Source: Negativicutes bacterium (GTDB taxonomy: Bacteria > Bacillota_C > Negativicutes > Sporomusales_B > JARLHX01). Taken from it: DNA of 44,889 nt. Within the stretch, counting starts at the first letter, position 1, and every line of letters begins with the position of its first letter. The position numbers and the translations under genes are program-made. Positions 8,201 through 17,592 of the stretch are shown one piece after another. The stretch covers positions 1 through 44,889 of the forward strand of contig JARLHY010000031.1 in NCBI GenBank assembly GCA_031292015.1. Reading direction: 5' to 3'. The notes beneath the pieces are model-generated. The model was given only the letters and a program-made list of their open reading frames with translations. It did no database searches and was not told where the DNA came from.

Positions 8201-8804
8201 AAAGGTGCTGGGGGTGCTGGTCTCAGGTCGGGGCAGCAACCTGCACGCCATTTTCGACGCCATTCAGGCCGAACGGATCAAGGCCAAAATCGGCGTTGTG
8301 ATCAGCGACAACCCTGACGCCATGGCGCTGAAGCGGATCGCCGGCTTCGGGATTACCACGGCGGTCCTTGAACGGAAAAATTTCGCCAGCCGCCGTAACT
8401 TCGAGTTGGCCATCGCCGCTGAACTTGCGCTGCATCACGTGGAACTGGTCGTTCTCGCCGGCTTTATGCGGATTTTGAGTCCTGAGTTTATCAGGCTCTT
8501 TCCCGGACGGATCGTAAATATCCATCCGGCGCTGCTGCCGGCTTTTCCCGGGCTGGATGCCCAGGCCCAGGCAATCGAATACGGCGTCAAGGTTTCCGGC
8601 TGTACCGTTCATTTCGTGGACGAAGGTGTGGATACCGGACCGATTATTTTGCAGGAGGCGGTGCCTGTAAATGACGGCGATACCGAGCAGACGCTGGCTG
8701 AACGCATCCTGCATATCGAACATCTCCTGTATCCCCGGGCCATCGGCCTGTATTGCGACGGACGGCTGCGGATCGAAGGCCGCCGGGTCGTAACCGAAAA
8801 GTGA
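8193..8804 (+). CDS. purN: GAR transformylase, formyl-THF dependent
   Basis: 203 residues. It transfers the formyl group of 10-formyl-THF to GAR. The phosphate-binding GRGSNLHAI (N-terminus), the catalytic Asn-His in [16 protein letters not shown], and the Asp in [11 protein letters not shown] match the catalytic triad of the family. GTG 8193 lies inside the end of purM behind GAGGGGGGC, so translation is probably coupled. It has the standard length and is followed by purH after 15 bases. Confidence 0.96.
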   Translation: MNRKVLGVLVSGRGSNLHAIFDAIQAERIKAKIGVVISDNPDAMALKRIAGFGITTAVLERKNFASRRNFELAIAAELALHHVELVVLAGFMRILSPEFIRLFPGRIVNIHPALLPAFPGLDAQAQAIEYGVKVSGCTVHFVDEGVDTGPIILQEAVPVNDGDTEQTLAERILHIEHLLYPRAIGLYCDGRLRIEGRRVVTEK

Positions 8805-8819
8805 TAGGTGGGGTTTAGA

Positions 8820-10358
8820 GTGAAGATTAAACGTGCGCTGATTAGTGTCTCAGACAAGACCGGGGTGGTGGAATTCGCCCGGGCGCTGCATCAGGCGGGG
8901 GTCGAGATTATCTCCACCGGCGGCACGATGAAAACACTGAAGGAAGCGGGAATCCCGGTGATCTATGTCAGCGAGTTGACTGGATTTCCCGAAATCATGG
9001 ATGGCCGGGTCAAGACCCTGAATCCGTATATTCATGGCGGAATATTGGCCATCCGCGAGAACGAAGCCCATGTCAAGGCGATGCGTGAGCATAATATCCG
9101 CGGCATTGACCTTGTTGCGGTCAACCTCTACCCGTTCCGTAAGACGGTGGCCAAGCCGGATGTTACCTTGGCCGAAGCGGTGGAGAATATCGACATCGGC
9201 GGACCGGCGATGATCCGGGCGGCGGCAAAAAATTTCGAATATGTCGCGGTGGTGGTTAATCCGGCAAAATATCCGATAATCGCCGATCAACTCGCGAAGG
9301 ATGGCGAAATTTCCCGGGAAATGAGAATGGAATTAGCCTGGGAAGCCTATAGCCATACCGCCGAGTACGACGCTTACATAGCCGGCTATCTCGCCCGGCA
9401 ACTGGGCCAGGGGCAGTTCCCGCAGGTTTTGCATACGGTTTATGATAAGGTGCAGGATTTGCGCTATGGTGAAAATCCGCATCAAAAAGCGGCGTTTTAC
9501 CGCGAAAAATATTTCGCCGGCCCGGGAGTGGCCAGCGCCAGCCAGCTTCACGGCAAGGAGCTTTCTTTCAATAATATCGTCGACCTGGAAGCCGCGTACG
9601 CCATTGTCAACGAGTTCTCCCAGCCTGCGGCGACGATCATCAAGCATACCAACCCTTGCGGCACCGGGATCGGAGCCGATCTGGCCGCGGCTTACGCCAA
9701 GGCTTTCGCCGCCGACCCGGTTTCGGCCTTCGGCGGTATTATCGGGCTGAACCGGACGGTGGATAAAGCAACTGCCGGGCAGATCGCCGACCTGTTCGCT
9801 GAAGCGGTGATCGCTCCCGCTTATGACGATGATGCTCTGGCGGTTCTGACCCAGAAGAAAAACGTCCGCCTGCTTACCGCCGCTTTCGGCAAGAGTGAGC
9901 ACGCCGTTGATATCAAGCGGGTCTCCGGCGGTATACTGCTGCAGGACACCGATGCCGTTGACTCTGCCCCGGCCGATCTCAAGGTCGTGACCCGGCGGGC
10001 ACCGAGCCCGGCTGAGCAGGAACAGCTCCTGTTCGCCTGGAAGGTCGCCAAGCACGTCAAATCCAACGCCATCGTAGTGGCGTCGGGTGATACGACCCTC
10101 GGTGTCGGCGCTGGGCAGATGAACCGGGTGGGAGCCGCGGCCATCGCTTTGGGCCAGGCCGGCGACAAGGCCAAAGGAGCGGTACTGGCCTCGGATGCCT
10201 TCTTCCCCTTCCGGGATACGGTGGACGCCGCCGCCAAGGCCGGCATCACCGCGATCATTCAGCCAGGGGGCTCGGTCAGGGACGACGAATCCATCCAGGC
10301 GGCCGACGAGAACGGCATTGCCATGATTTTTACCGGTGTACGGCATTTCAAACACTGA
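8820..10358 (+). CDS. purH: Bifunctional AICAR transformylase / IMP cyclohydrolase
   Basis: 512 residues from GTG 8820, the same length as typical Bacillus PurH; an in-frame GTG at 8808 would only add MGFR. AGGTGGGG lies 6 bases upstream. It performs the last two steps to IMP. The N-terminal MGS-like cyclohydrolase domain (about residues 1-195) has [16 protein letters not shown], and [15 protein letters not shown]; the C-terminal transformylase has LRYGENPHQ, the catalytic KHTNPCG loop, SAFGGII and SNAIV. It ends 21 bases before purD. Confidence 0.97.
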   Translation: MKIKRALISVSDKTGVVEFARALHQAGVEIISTGGTMKTLKEAGIPVIYVSELTGFPEIMDGRVKTLNPYIHGGILAIRENEAHVKAMREHNIRGIDLVAVNLYPFRKTVAKPDVTLAEAVENIDIGGPAMIRAAAKNFEYVAVVVNPAKYPIIADQLAKDGEISREMRMELAWEAYSHTAEYDAYIAGYLARQLGQGQFPQVLHTVYDKVQDLRYGENPHQKAAFYREKYFAGPGVASASQLHGKELSFNNIVDLEAAYAIVNEFSQPAATIIKHTNPCGTGIGADLAAAYAKAFAADPVSAFGGIIGLNRTVDKATAGQIADLFAEAVIAPAYDDDALAVLTQKKNVRLLTAAFGKSEHAVDIKRVSGGILLQDTDAVDSAPADLKVVTRRAPSPAEQEQLLFAWKVAKHVKSNAIVVASGDTTLGVGAGQMNRVGAAAIALGQAGDKAKGAVLASDAFFPFRDTVDAAAKAGITAIIQPGGSVRDDESIQAADENGIAMIFTGVRHFKH

Positions 10359-10379
10359 GTCAGGGATTGGGGTGATATT

Positions 10380-11657
10380 TTGCGGATTTTAGTGGTAGGC
10401 GGCGGCGGCCGCGAGCACGCTCTGGTCTGGAAACTGGCGGCCAGCCCGCAGGTAGAAAAGATTTACTGCGCTCCAGGCAATCCCGGTATCGGACAACTGG
10501 CCCAGTGCGTCGCCATCGATGTCAAGGACAACGAGGCACTGCTGAAGTTTGCTGTCGACAACAAGGTCGGCCTGACGGTGGTCGGGCCGGAGCTGCCGTT
10601 GGCAAACGGTATTGTCGACCTGTTCGTTGCCAATGGGCTGAAGATCTTCGGGCCCAGCCGGGCAGCGGCGCAAATCGAAGGTTCCAAGGCTTTTGCCAAA
10701 AATCTGATGCAAAAATACAACATCCCCACCGCCTACTTCGCTGTATTCACCGAAGCCGAAGCCGCCAAGGACTACATCCGGCAGCAGGGTGCCCCGTTAG
10801 TGGTTAAGGCCGACGGGCTGGCAGCCGGCAAGGGTGTCGTGGTAGCCGCCACGGTGGCTGAAGCGCTGGCGGCGGTGGATATGATCATGTGCGATCAGGC
10901 TTTCGGCCAGGCCGGAGCCCGGGTCGTGATCGAAGAATGCATGGTCGGCGAGGAAGCCTCGCTGCTGACCTTTACCGACGGTTATACCGTGGTGCCCATG
11001 GTTTCGGCCCAGGATCACAAGCGGGTATTCGACGGCGATGCCGGCCCCAACACCGGCGGCATGGGGGCTTACGCCCCGGCTCCGGTGGTGACGCCCGGCC
11101 TCCTGGACCAGGTAATGCGGGAGATTCTCCAGCCGACGGTGGATGCCATGCGGGCCGAAGGCATCCTCTATCGCGGCTGCCTTTACGCCGGCCTGATGAT
11201 TACCGCCGAGGGGCCGAAGGTAGTGGAGTTTAACGCCCGTTTCGGCGATCCGGAGACCCAGGTGGTGCTGCCGCTCTTGGACAGCGACCTTGTCGCCGTT
11301 CTTGAAGCCTGTGTCGACGGGCGGCTGGCTGACACCGAGGTCAAATGGAAGGACGAAGCGGCGGTTTGCGTCGTTCTGGCCGCCGGCGGATATCCTGGCG
11401 ATTACCCGAAAGGGGATGCCATCAGTGGCCTGAAGCAGGCTGAAGCGGACGGAGCGCTGGTGTTCCACGCCGGTACCGCCTTTAGCCAGGGCCATGTAGT
11501 GACAAGCGGCGGGAGAGTGCTCGGCGTGACGGCGCTGGACCGCGACGTGCTGAAGGCGATTGACAAGGCTTACGCCGCCATCGGCAAGATCGGCTTCCCC
11601 GGCATGCACTACCGCCGGGACATCGCCCATCGGGTAGTCGCCAGGCTGAAAAAATAA
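10380..11657 (+). CDS. purD: Phosphoribosylamine-glycine ligase (GAR synthetase)
   Basis: 425 residues with start TTG 10380 ([19 protein letters not shown]), the normal N-terminus. This ATP-grasp enzyme joins phosphoribosylamine and glycine. Motifs in order are GGGGREHAL, the CAPGNPGI loop, [32 protein letters not shown], the ATP-grasp [15 protein letters not shown] and [24 protein letters not shown], and [17 protein letters not shown] near the metal site. It is the last pur gene; the operon shows no strong terminator directly after it. IMP synthesis here still needs purL/Q/S, purB and purK from elsewhere. Confidence 0.97.
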   Translation: MRILVVGGGGREHALVWKLAASPQVEKIYCAPGNPGIGQLAQCVAIDVKDNEALLKFAVDNKVGLTVVGPELPLANGIVDLFVANGLKIFGPSRAAAQIEGSKAFAKNLMQKYNIPTAYFAVFTEAEAAKDYIRQQGAPLVVKADGLAAGKGVVVAATVAEALAAVDMIMCDQAFGQAGARVVIEECMVGEEASLLTFTDGYTVVPMVSAQDHKRVFDGDAGPNTGGMGAYAPAPVVTPGLLDQVMREILQPTVDAMRAEGILYRGCLYAGLMITAEGPKVVEFNARFGDPETQVVLPLLDSDLVAVLEACVDGRLADTEVKWKDEAAVCVVLAAGGYPGDYPKGDAISGLKQAEADGALVFHAGTAFSQGHVVTSGGRVLGVTALDRDVLKAIDKAYAAIGKIGFPGMHYRRDIAHRVVARLKK

Positions 11658-11780
11658 TTGTATCACCTGAAATTGCAGCCGATACAATGCCGTCAGGAAT
11701 TACTCCACTTCATCCGATGAGTGAAACCAAACCGCATCTTTACGCTAGGTATGCCGTTTCGGGAGGTATATAAACGAAAA

Positions 11781-12083
11781 ATGATTATCGATAATCACCC
11801 AAAAGAGAAAGAAGCTATGCAAGCCTTTCATAAAGGCGAGCGCACCCTGGGGTATCAGCTCCAGGATGAATTTGTGGCAGAGTTACGAGAAAGTCTTGGA
11901 ACGCAAGACCACTGCACCTGCGAAAAGGCGTGCAAGCACCATGGCCAATGTGTGGAATGTGTTGCGATACACCGAGCGCACCGCGAGCATCTTCCCAATT
12001 GTTTCAAAAGTATGGTGAATGAAAAAATCGCGATCCTTTCCGGATTAACGGAACATAGCGTTATGGAACAAATAAAAAAGTAG
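11781..12083 (+). CDS. Small Cys/His-rich protein, DUF6485-like
   Basis: About 100 residues. The centre has DHCTCEKACKHHGQCVECVAIHRAHREHLPNCF: five cysteines plus histidines in a compact block, suggesting a metal site. The C-x-C-x3-C-x3-H-x2-C-x2-C and following HLPNC order resembles DUF6485-type proteins whose function is unknown. Start ATG 11781 is preferred (GGGAGG at 11761-11766, spacing rather long at 14 bases); GTG 11721 and ATG 11817 are alternatives. Base use is more A+T-rich than the pur genes beside it. It stands alone between purD and a convergent transporter. Confidence 0.65.
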   Translation: MIIDNHPKEKEAMQAFHKGERTLGYQLQDEFVAELRESLGTQDHCTCEKACKHHGQCVECVAIHRAHREHLPNCFKSMVNEKIAILSGLTEHSVMEQIKK

Positions 12084-12097
12084 TTTATGCAGAGCAT

Positions 12098-12130
12098 AAA
12101 AAAAGAAGCAGCGCAAGCCGCTTCTTTTTG
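12098..12130. terminator. Bidirectional terminator
   Basis: AAAAAGAAGC ... GCTTCTTTTT hairpin around AGCGCAAGCC, with A run on the left and T run on the right. It separates the convergent Cys-rich protein gene (+) and symporter gene (-). Confidence 0.85.
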
Positions 12131-12139
12131 TGTCTTCTT

Positions 12140-13603
12140 CTACATGGTCATGATTCCGAACCACTGCCAGTAGGTGGCGCCCAACAGGACGATAAGGAGG
12201 TAGGCGATGATGGTCAGGGGTATGCCGGTTTTGATGAAGTCCTTGACTTCGAAGGTCTCGGTGCTGTAGGCCACCATGTTCTGAGGGGCGTTGACCGGCA
12301 GGATGAAACCGAAGCTTACGACGTACTGCAGGATCATGGTCATGCCCATAATATTGATGCCGGGGGTCTGGACGCTCTGCAGCACCGAGATGATGATCGG
12401 GATCATCGCCGAGGCCAGGGCGGTGGCGCTGGCAAAGCCCAGATGGATGACGATCAGGAAGGCGGCGAGGACGGCCAGGATGACCACCACCGGCGAAGCC
12501 TGTAGTCCGAACAGGGATACAATGGCTGTGGCCAGCCAGGCAGCGGCCTTGGTATTCAGAAGGGCGGTGCCGAGGCTGATGCCGACCCCGAAGAGGATCA
12601 GCGTCCCCCAGGGGATTCTGGCCTGGGCGTCCTTCCAGCTCATGACCCCGATGCCAGGCAGCAGCATGTAGGCGATGGCCGCCAGGGTGGTGGAAGAGGT
12701 GTCAAAGGGGTGCAGTTTCCCTTCAGTGGCCCAGAAACACAGCAGAATCAGCGAGGTGGTCAGCAGTTTCTTTTCTTCCGGCCGCATCGGACCGAGCTCG
12801 GCCAGGGAACGGGCGATGGTTTCCTTGCCGCCGGGGACTTCTTTGATTTCCGGCGGCATGACTTTCATCAGCACATAATACAGGGCAACCGACATGAGGG
12901 CGGCGAAGGGAGCGGCGGCCATAAACCAGTACCCCCAGGAGATGTCTACCCCCAGCTGTTGTTTGATAAAGCCGACGGCGACCATGTTCTGGGCGGCGGC
13001 GGTTTTGATGCCGACATTCCAGATGCTGTCGGCCTGGGCGGTGGCAATCATCATCACCGCGGCAAACCGGCTTTTCTTGGGAACATCAAGGGCGACGATG
13101 ATGCCCATGACGATTGGAACCAGACAGGAGACGCGGGCGGTGGTGCTTGGCACGATGAAGCTGAGCAGGAAGCCGACGACGATTACACCCATCAGGATAC
13201 GGTTGGTTTTGGCGCCGATCTTGGACAGGACGAACAGGGCAATACGTTTGTCCAGGCCGGTGTACATCATGGCTGCGGCGATGAACAGCGCGCCGCCCAC
13301 CAGGGCGAAAGCGCCGTTGCTGAAGCCGGACAAGGCCATATCCAGTCCCTTGGCGGTTCCGAGAACCACTTTGGGATTGGCCATGCTGGGGGCGGTACCA
13401 AGTAAAAATGACATGAGAGCAATGACAATCGAGGCGCTGACAGGATAGGAGACGCAGTCGCTCATCCAGACGACCACCGAGAAGACCAGAATAGCCAGCA
13501 TCATTTTGCCTGCCGCCGGCAGTCCGGCCGGTGTCGGCAAGGCCAGGACGATAAGCAGGGCGATGAATCCGATGATCAAACCATACTTTTTGAAAAAACT
13601 CAT
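12140..13603 (-). CDS. DASS-family (SLC13-like) anion:Na+ symporter
   Basis: 487 residues from ATG 13603, behind GGGGGAT 6 bases upstream; the open frame extends upstream to 13741 without a ribosome site. About 11-13 TM segments. The pseudo-symmetric substrate loops of the divalent anion:sodium symporter family are visible: IVPSTTARVSCLVPIV in the first half and HLGFASATALASAMIPIIISV in the second, the equivalents of the SNT signatures. GVMSWKDAQARIPWGTLILFGVGISLGTAL matches the conserved central segment. Substrates in this family are di- and tricarboxylates such as tartrate, succinate or citrate; the actual one is unknown. It is divergent from the DeoR gene at 13896, which may control it. 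Confidence 0.85.
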   Translation of the reverse strand: MSFFKKYGLIIGFIALLIVLALPTPAGLPAAGKMMLAILVFSVVVWMSDCVSYPVSASIVIALMSFLLGTAPSMANPKVVLGTAKGLDMALSGFSNGAFALVGGALFIAAAMMYTGLDKRIALFVLSKIGAKTNRILMGVIVVGFLLSFIVPSTTARVSCLVPIVMGIIVALDVPKKSRFAAVMMIATAQADSIWNVGIKTAAAQNMVAVGFIKQQLGVDISWGYWFMAAAPFAALMSVALYYVLMKVMPPEIKEVPGGKETIARSLAELGPMRPEEKKLLTTSLILLCFWATEGKLHPFDTSSTTLAAIAYMLLPGIGVMSWKDAQARIPWGTLILFGVGISLGTALLNTKAAAWLATAIVSLFGLQASPVVVILAVLAAFLIVIHLGFASATALASAMIPIIISVLQSVQTPGINIMGMTMILQYVVSFGFILPVNAPQNMVAYSTETFEVKDFIKTGIPLTIIAYLLIVLLGATYWQWFGIMTM

Positions 13604-13895
13604 AGCCGATCCCCCTTTTTTCTGTAGCTGCAACACGGACGGGAAAGAAGAACAGATACCGGTAAAAAATAATTTGGACACTGTATATGTTTTAACAAAA
13701 AACCGAAAAGTCCTGTAAGCCGGACCAGGAGAATTACTCATTTTTGCAGACGGTGAGTGGTTGTCTGGATCGGTTTGCTTTCGTTCGTTTCTTGTCGTAA
13801 CATGCAGGTAAAAGGTTCATGATGTGGTACGTGGTGGTATGTTAATGTTCATATCGATTTGCTATACTGAGGTCGAAGACTAAGGATGGTGAAAG
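13604..13895. promoter_or_regulatory. Divergent promoter region, symporter / DeoR regulator
   Basis: A 292-base spacer between divergent genes. A -10-like TATACT (13863-13868) precedes the DeoR gene, with no clear -35. Upstream of it, 13825-13841 carries near-direct repeats TGGTACG / TGGTATG, a plausible operator for the adjacent DeoR protein, but this is inference only. Confidence 0.4.
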
Positions 13896-14672
13896 ATGTT
13901 AGCAGCGAAAAGGCACGAAGAAATCATGAGAATACTGACTGAAGAAGGCTCGGCGGATGCTGCTCTGCTCGGCGAATGCCTGGGGGTCAGCGCCAAAACC
14001 ATCCGCAAGGATTTCGACAAATTGGAGGCTGTGGGCCTGCTCGAACGGGTTCACGGCGGGGCCGTCCTGAAGAATAGCGGCAGCAGCATTTTCCCGATCG
14101 AAGAACGCAAGCGCCAGCATCTGGAGGAAAAGCGGGCGATCAGTGCCGCGGCTCTCCGGTATGTGGAAGAAGGCGATACCGTTATTCTCGACGGCGGGAC
14201 CACTACCCTCGAACTGGCCAGACTGCTTGGCGACAAACGGGTGACAGTGGTTACCAACGACCTGCGGATTGTCACAGAGCTGATCTATAAGGAAAACGTG
14301 AATCTCCTGGTGACTGGCGGCAGGCTGAGACGGGAGGGCGCCTACACCCTCTACGGGCGGGATACGGAAAAATTCCTGGAAAAGTATCAGGTTCAGAAAG
14401 TCTTTCTCGGGACCAGCGCTCTCGATTTCCAGCACGGTCTGTCCGTATTTTCCCTGGACGAAGCAGAAACAAAGAAGGCGATGGTCCGGTCGGCCCGGGA
14501 GATCATTTGTCTTGTGGATCACAGCAAATTTCACAACGTGGCCCTTGTCTCGTTTTGCCCGCTGGAAAAAGTCGGGATGCTGATAACCGATAACCGGATC
14601 AGCGAGGATGACCGCACCCAACTGGCGGCCAGCGGGATAAAAGTAGATACCGGCGAAAAGCCGCAAATCTAA
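13896..14672 (+). CDS. DeoR-family transcriptional regulator
   Basis: 258 residues, typical for DeoR. The N-terminal HTH (about residues 1-57) has KRHEEIMRILTEEGSADAALLGECLGVSAKTIRKDFDKLEAVGLLERVHGGAV. The C-terminal ligand domain has VILDGGTTTLELARLL, VVTNDLRIVTEL, LLVTGGRLRREGAYTLYG and DHSKFH, the sugar-phosphate sensor pattern of the family. It is probably a repressor of the downstream kduI and kdgT genes, 25 bases away from kduI, and perhaps of the divergent symporter. The inducer is probably a phosphorylated sugar-acid intermediate, by family analogy. Confidence 0.9.
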   Translation: MLAAKRHEEIMRILTEEGSADAALLGECLGVSAKTIRKDFDKLEAVGLLERVHGGAVLKNSGSSIFPIEERKRQHLEEKRAISAAALRYVEEGDTVILDGGTTTLELARLLGDKRVTVVTNDLRIVTELIYKENVNLLVTGGRLRREGAYTLYGRDTEKFLEKYQVQKVFLGTSALDFQHGLSVFSLDEAETKKAMVRSAREIICLVDHSKFHNVALVSFCPLEKVGMLITDNRISEDDRTQLAASGIKVDTGEKPQI

Positions 14673-14697
14673 CAAGCAGACGAAAGGATGAAGAACA

Positions 14698-15528
14698 ATG
14701 ATTGATATCAGACATCCGGCAAATCCTGAAGATGCAAAAAATTATACCACCGAGCGACTGCGCAGGGATTTTCTGATCCAGGAACTGTTCGTTCCCGGCA
14801 AAGTAAAGCTGGTTTACAGTCATGTGGACAGAGTCGTGACCGGCGGGGTGTGCCCGGTTGAGTCGCTGGCACTGGAAGCCAGCAAGGATTTCGGCGTAGA
14901 TTATTTTCTGGAAAGACGGGAAATGGGTGTGATCAACGTCGGCCCAATCGGTAAAGTCCTGGTGGACGGCGCCCAATACGAGCTTGCCAAGTCGGACGGA
15001 CTGTATATCGGCATGGGGGCCAGGAATGTAAGCTTCCAGAGCGCGGATCCCGGCAAGCCGGCCAAGTTCTATTTCGTCAGCGCTCCGGCTCACAAGACTT
15101 ACCCGACAACCAAGATCCTTCAGAAGGATATTACCCCAAGGAACCTTGGCTCCATCGATCAGTCCAACGAGCGGAGTATCTATCAGTACATCATCCCCGG
15201 ACGGGTGGCGAGCTGCCAGCTGGTGATGGGGATGACTGTCCTGAAGGCGGGCAACATGTGGAACTCGATGCCTTGCCACACCCACGAGCGCAGAATGGAA
15301 GTCTATTTTTACTTCGATTTGCCTGAGGACGGGGTGGTTTTCCATATGATGGGTGAGCCTGATGAAACCAGGCATATCGTGATGCGCAACGAAGAGGCGG
15401 TGATTTCGCCCAGCTGGTCCATCCATTCCGGTGTCGGCACCAGGAGCTACACCTTTATCTGGGGCATGGCCGGTGAAAATCAGAACTTCGATGACATGGA
15501 CCATGTGGCTATGAGCCAGATCAAGTAG
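14698..15528 (+). CDS. kduI: 5-keto-4-deoxyuronate isomerase
   Basis: 276 residues, the family's usual length (E. coli KduI is 278). It isomerises 4-deoxy-L-threo-5-hexosulose uronate from pectin or other unsaturated uronides to 3-deoxy-D-glycero-2,5-hexodiulosonate. The cupin zinc site is visible in MPCHTHERRMEVYFYFDLP, with the conserved HxH and Glu, and a later His in SIHSGVG. KQNSNERSIYQYI-like sequence (QSNERSIYQYIIPG) is diagnostic. AAAGGA precedes ATG 14698. It follows the DeoR gene by 25 bases, probably in one unit. The next step (KduD) is not encoded in this window. Confidence 0.95.
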   Translation: MIDIRHPANPEDAKNYTTERLRRDFLIQELFVPGKVKLVYSHVDRVVTGGVCPVESLALEASKDFGVDYFLERREMGVINVGPIGKVLVDGAQYELAKSDGLYIGMGARNVSFQSADPGKPAKFYFVSAPAHKTYPTTKILQKDITPRNLGSIDQSNERSIYQYIIPGRVASCQLVMGMTVLKAGNMWNSMPCHTHERRMEVYFYFDLPEDGVVFHMMGEPDETRHIVMRNEEAVISPSWSIHSGVGTRSYTFIWGMAGENQNFDDMDHVAMSQIK

Positions 15529-15645
15529 TTGCCACAACTATCGATAGTCCAGCCGCAGAGTTCAGCAGAGTGCCAGGGAATTGTTTGGCGATCTTGCTGA
15601 AAGATACCACAAGAGACAGATTTGCTAAGGAATGAAAAGGCGAAG

Positions 15646-15684
15646 AGGAAACCCGGATCGAGGACTCTTTTATCCCGGTTTCCT
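15646..15684 (+). terminator. Possible terminator or attenuator between kduI and kdgT
   Basis: AGGAAACCCGGAT (15646-15658) pairs with ATCCCGGTTTCCT (15672-15684), with one C-C mismatch, and is followed by GCTTCTTCT. The T run is imperfect, so partial read-through is likely. The rest of the 275-base gap 15529-15803 shows no further clear signal. Confidence 0.6.
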
Positions 15685-15803
15685 GCTTCTTCTAAACAAC
15701 ACAAGAAGGGAGGGTTGCTCAAAAAAGATAGCAGAGTGTCAGATTTAACTGATGATTGCGCAGCACTACGTATCCCATTTATTTAAAGAGAGGATTTTAT
15801 CAA

Positions 15804-16778
15804 ATGAAAATAATGGCAACCGTGCAAAAAATTCCTGGTGGAATGATGATTGTTCCTTTGTTGCTGGGAGCCACTGTCAACACTTTTGCACCGGATACTG
15901 CTAAATTCTTTGGCTCCTTCACCGCTGCACTTATGACCGGAATATTGCCGATTCTCGCTGTTTTCTTTTTTTGTATGGGAGCAACCGTTGACGTCAAGCA
16001 ATCTTTGTGGGTTTTGAAAAAAAGCGGGGCTTTGGTCGGATCGAAGGTTCTCTGGGCTGCTTTGCTGGGCGTGATCGCCGCCAAGTTCATTCCCGATTCC
16101 GGTATCACGGAAGGGTTTTTCGCCGGCATTTCGGTGTTGGCTATTGTTGCCTCTATGAACGATACCAACGGCGGCTTGTATATGGCTCTGATGAACCAGT
16201 ACGGGACGAAGGAGGAGGCCAGCGCCTATGCCCTGATGACTCTTGAGTCCGGCCCCTTCCTGACTATGGTCACGCTGGGCGTGGCCGGCTTGGGTAATTT
16301 CCCCTGGCAGGCAATGCTGGGTGCCATTCTTCCATTTTTACTCGGATTTATCTTCGGCAATCTCGATCATGATATACGTAAATTCCTGGGGGCGGCAGTT
16401 CCGGTCTTCATTCCGTTTTTTGCTTTTGCCCTGGGGAATGGACTCAATTTTAAGATCATCGCCAACACCGGGTTGCTCGGCCTGTGTATGGGTCTTGGAG
16501 TTATTGTTTTCTCCATGCCGGTGCTGCTTATCGCCGATTTCCTGACTAACGGAAACGGCAGGTGCGGTATTGCCGCTGCTTCCACCGCCGGGGCGGCGGT
16601 AACGGTCCCTGCGGTCATTGCGGCGATCGATCCCAAGTTTGTTCCCGTGGCTCCCGCTGCTACAGCGCTGATTGCCACCTGTGTTCTTGTCACCGCCATT
16701 CTCACCCCGATGCTGACCGGCCTATATTATCACAAAGTTCAGGGAAGGCTAGGCAAGACGCAAATACCGGGAAACTGA
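15804..16778 (+). CDS. kdgT: 2-keto-3-deoxygluconate permease
   Basis: 324 residues, close to E. coli KdgT (327). Start ATG 15804 is chosen (GAGAGG upstream; the frame is open to 15756 but without a ribosome site), giving MKIMATVQKIPGGMMIVPLLLGATVNTFAP, the standard KdgT beginning. About 10 TM helices. Conserved pieces include TGILPILAVFFFCMGATVD, ASMNDTNGGLYMALMNQYGTKEEASAYALMTLESGPFLTMV, and the Gly/Ala-rich AAASTAGAAVTVPAVIAAIDP near the end. It imports 2-keto-3-deoxygluconate by proton symport. It sits behind kduI with a hairpin between them. Confidence 0.93.
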   Translation: MKIMATVQKIPGGMMIVPLLLGATVNTFAPDTAKFFGSFTAALMTGILPILAVFFFCMGATVDVKQSLWVLKKSGALVGSKVLWAALLGVIAAKFIPDSGITEGFFAGISVLAIVASMNDTNGGLYMALMNQYGTKEEASAYALMTLESGPFLTMVTLGVAGLGNFPWQAMLGAILPFLLGFIFGNLDHDIRKFLGAAVPVFIPFFAFALGNGLNFKIIANTGLLGLCMGLGVIVFSMPVLLIADFLTNGNGRCGIAAASTAGAAVTVPAVIAAIDPKFVPVAPAATALIATCVLVTAILTPMLTGLYYHKVQGRLGKTQIPGN

Positions 16779-16880
16779 AAAAGATTTACTTGGTGTAATT
16801 AGCTTGGGAGAGATTTTTCAAGGAGAACTCCGGGAGAATGGGGAATATCCTCATAAAGCCACAGTAAAGGAGTGACCAAA

Positions 16881-17336
16881 ATGATCGTCGGCCATATCGA
16901 CAACCTAGAGAAAGAGCTGTATCCGCCGTTGCTGATGAAGGGACTGCGGTTCCTGAAAGAGACCGATTTCGTCAAAGCGCCGGTCGGCCGAAACGAGATC
17001 GACGGCGATAAGATGTTCGCCCTGGTTCAGGAATACCAGCCGGATGTGCGGGAAAACCGCAAAGCCGAGACCCACGCCAAGTATATCGACATTCAGTATA
17101 TCGTGTCCGGGGAAGAGATCATGGGGTACGCCAACCTCACCGGCGCCGCCGAGGTGGCCGAAGACCGGCTGGCCGACAAGGACGCCATTTTCTACAAGAA
17201 CCTGGGTGATGAGACCGATATCAAAGCCGGGCCGGGGATGTACGCCATATTTTTCCCCTGGGACATTCACCGTCCGGGCTGTATGACCAAGCCGGGAGTG
17301 ACGGTCCGCAAGGTTGTGCTGAAAATAAAATTATAA
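16881..17336 (+). CDS. YhcH/YjgK/YiaL-family (DUF386) protein
   Basis: 151 residues; ATG 16881 is preferred over GTG 16872 since AAAGGAG (16866-16872) gives an 8-base spacing. YhcH-type cupin fold: MIVGHIDNLE, the characteristic EYQPDVRENRKAETHAKYIDIQYIVSGEEIMGYA (with HxxYIDIQ) and FFPWDIHRPGC, contributing the metal-type His and Glu. The family (TabA, YiaL) is linked to sugar-acid and sialate operons with proposed mutarotase or isomerase roles; the reaction is not settled. Its neighbours kdgT and gnd fit that setting. Confidence 0.9.
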   Translation: MIVGHIDNLEKELYPPLLMKGLRFLKETDFVKAPVGRNEIDGDKMFALVQEYQPDVRENRKAETHAKYIDIQYIVSGEEIMGYANLTGAAEVAEDRLADKDAIFYKNLGDETDIKAGPGMYAIFFPWDIHRPGCMTKPGVTVRKVVLKIKL

Positions 17337-17345
17337 ACAGGGAAG

Positions 17346-17377
17346 GAGGCTTTACGCTTAGTAAAGCCTCTTTCTCT
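17346..17377 (+). terminator. Probable terminator of the kdgT/yhcH unit
   Basis: GAGGCTTTAC (17346-17355) and GTAAAGCCTC (17361-17370) around GCTTA, followed by TTTCTCT. The stem is perfect; the T run is short. Between here and gnd (17378-17592) no clear promoter was found beyond A+T-rich sequence. Confidence 0.7.
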
Positions 17378-17592
17378 AGCTTGTCAGGACTGTTGAACGG
17401 GGCAGTGTTTTCGACTGCGAGAAAAGAATACCCAAAATAATAGCAATAATTAGAAATAAATTTCAGGAAGGCAGGTGTGGCGTCGCGAGGGTAAGAATAT
17501 AACCCATAAGGAAAAAAATCTGCCAGCAAGCTGCAGTTTTCTCAAAGTGAAAGGGTTGGAAAAGGATTTCATAGTAAATAGGAGGAGTGGCA

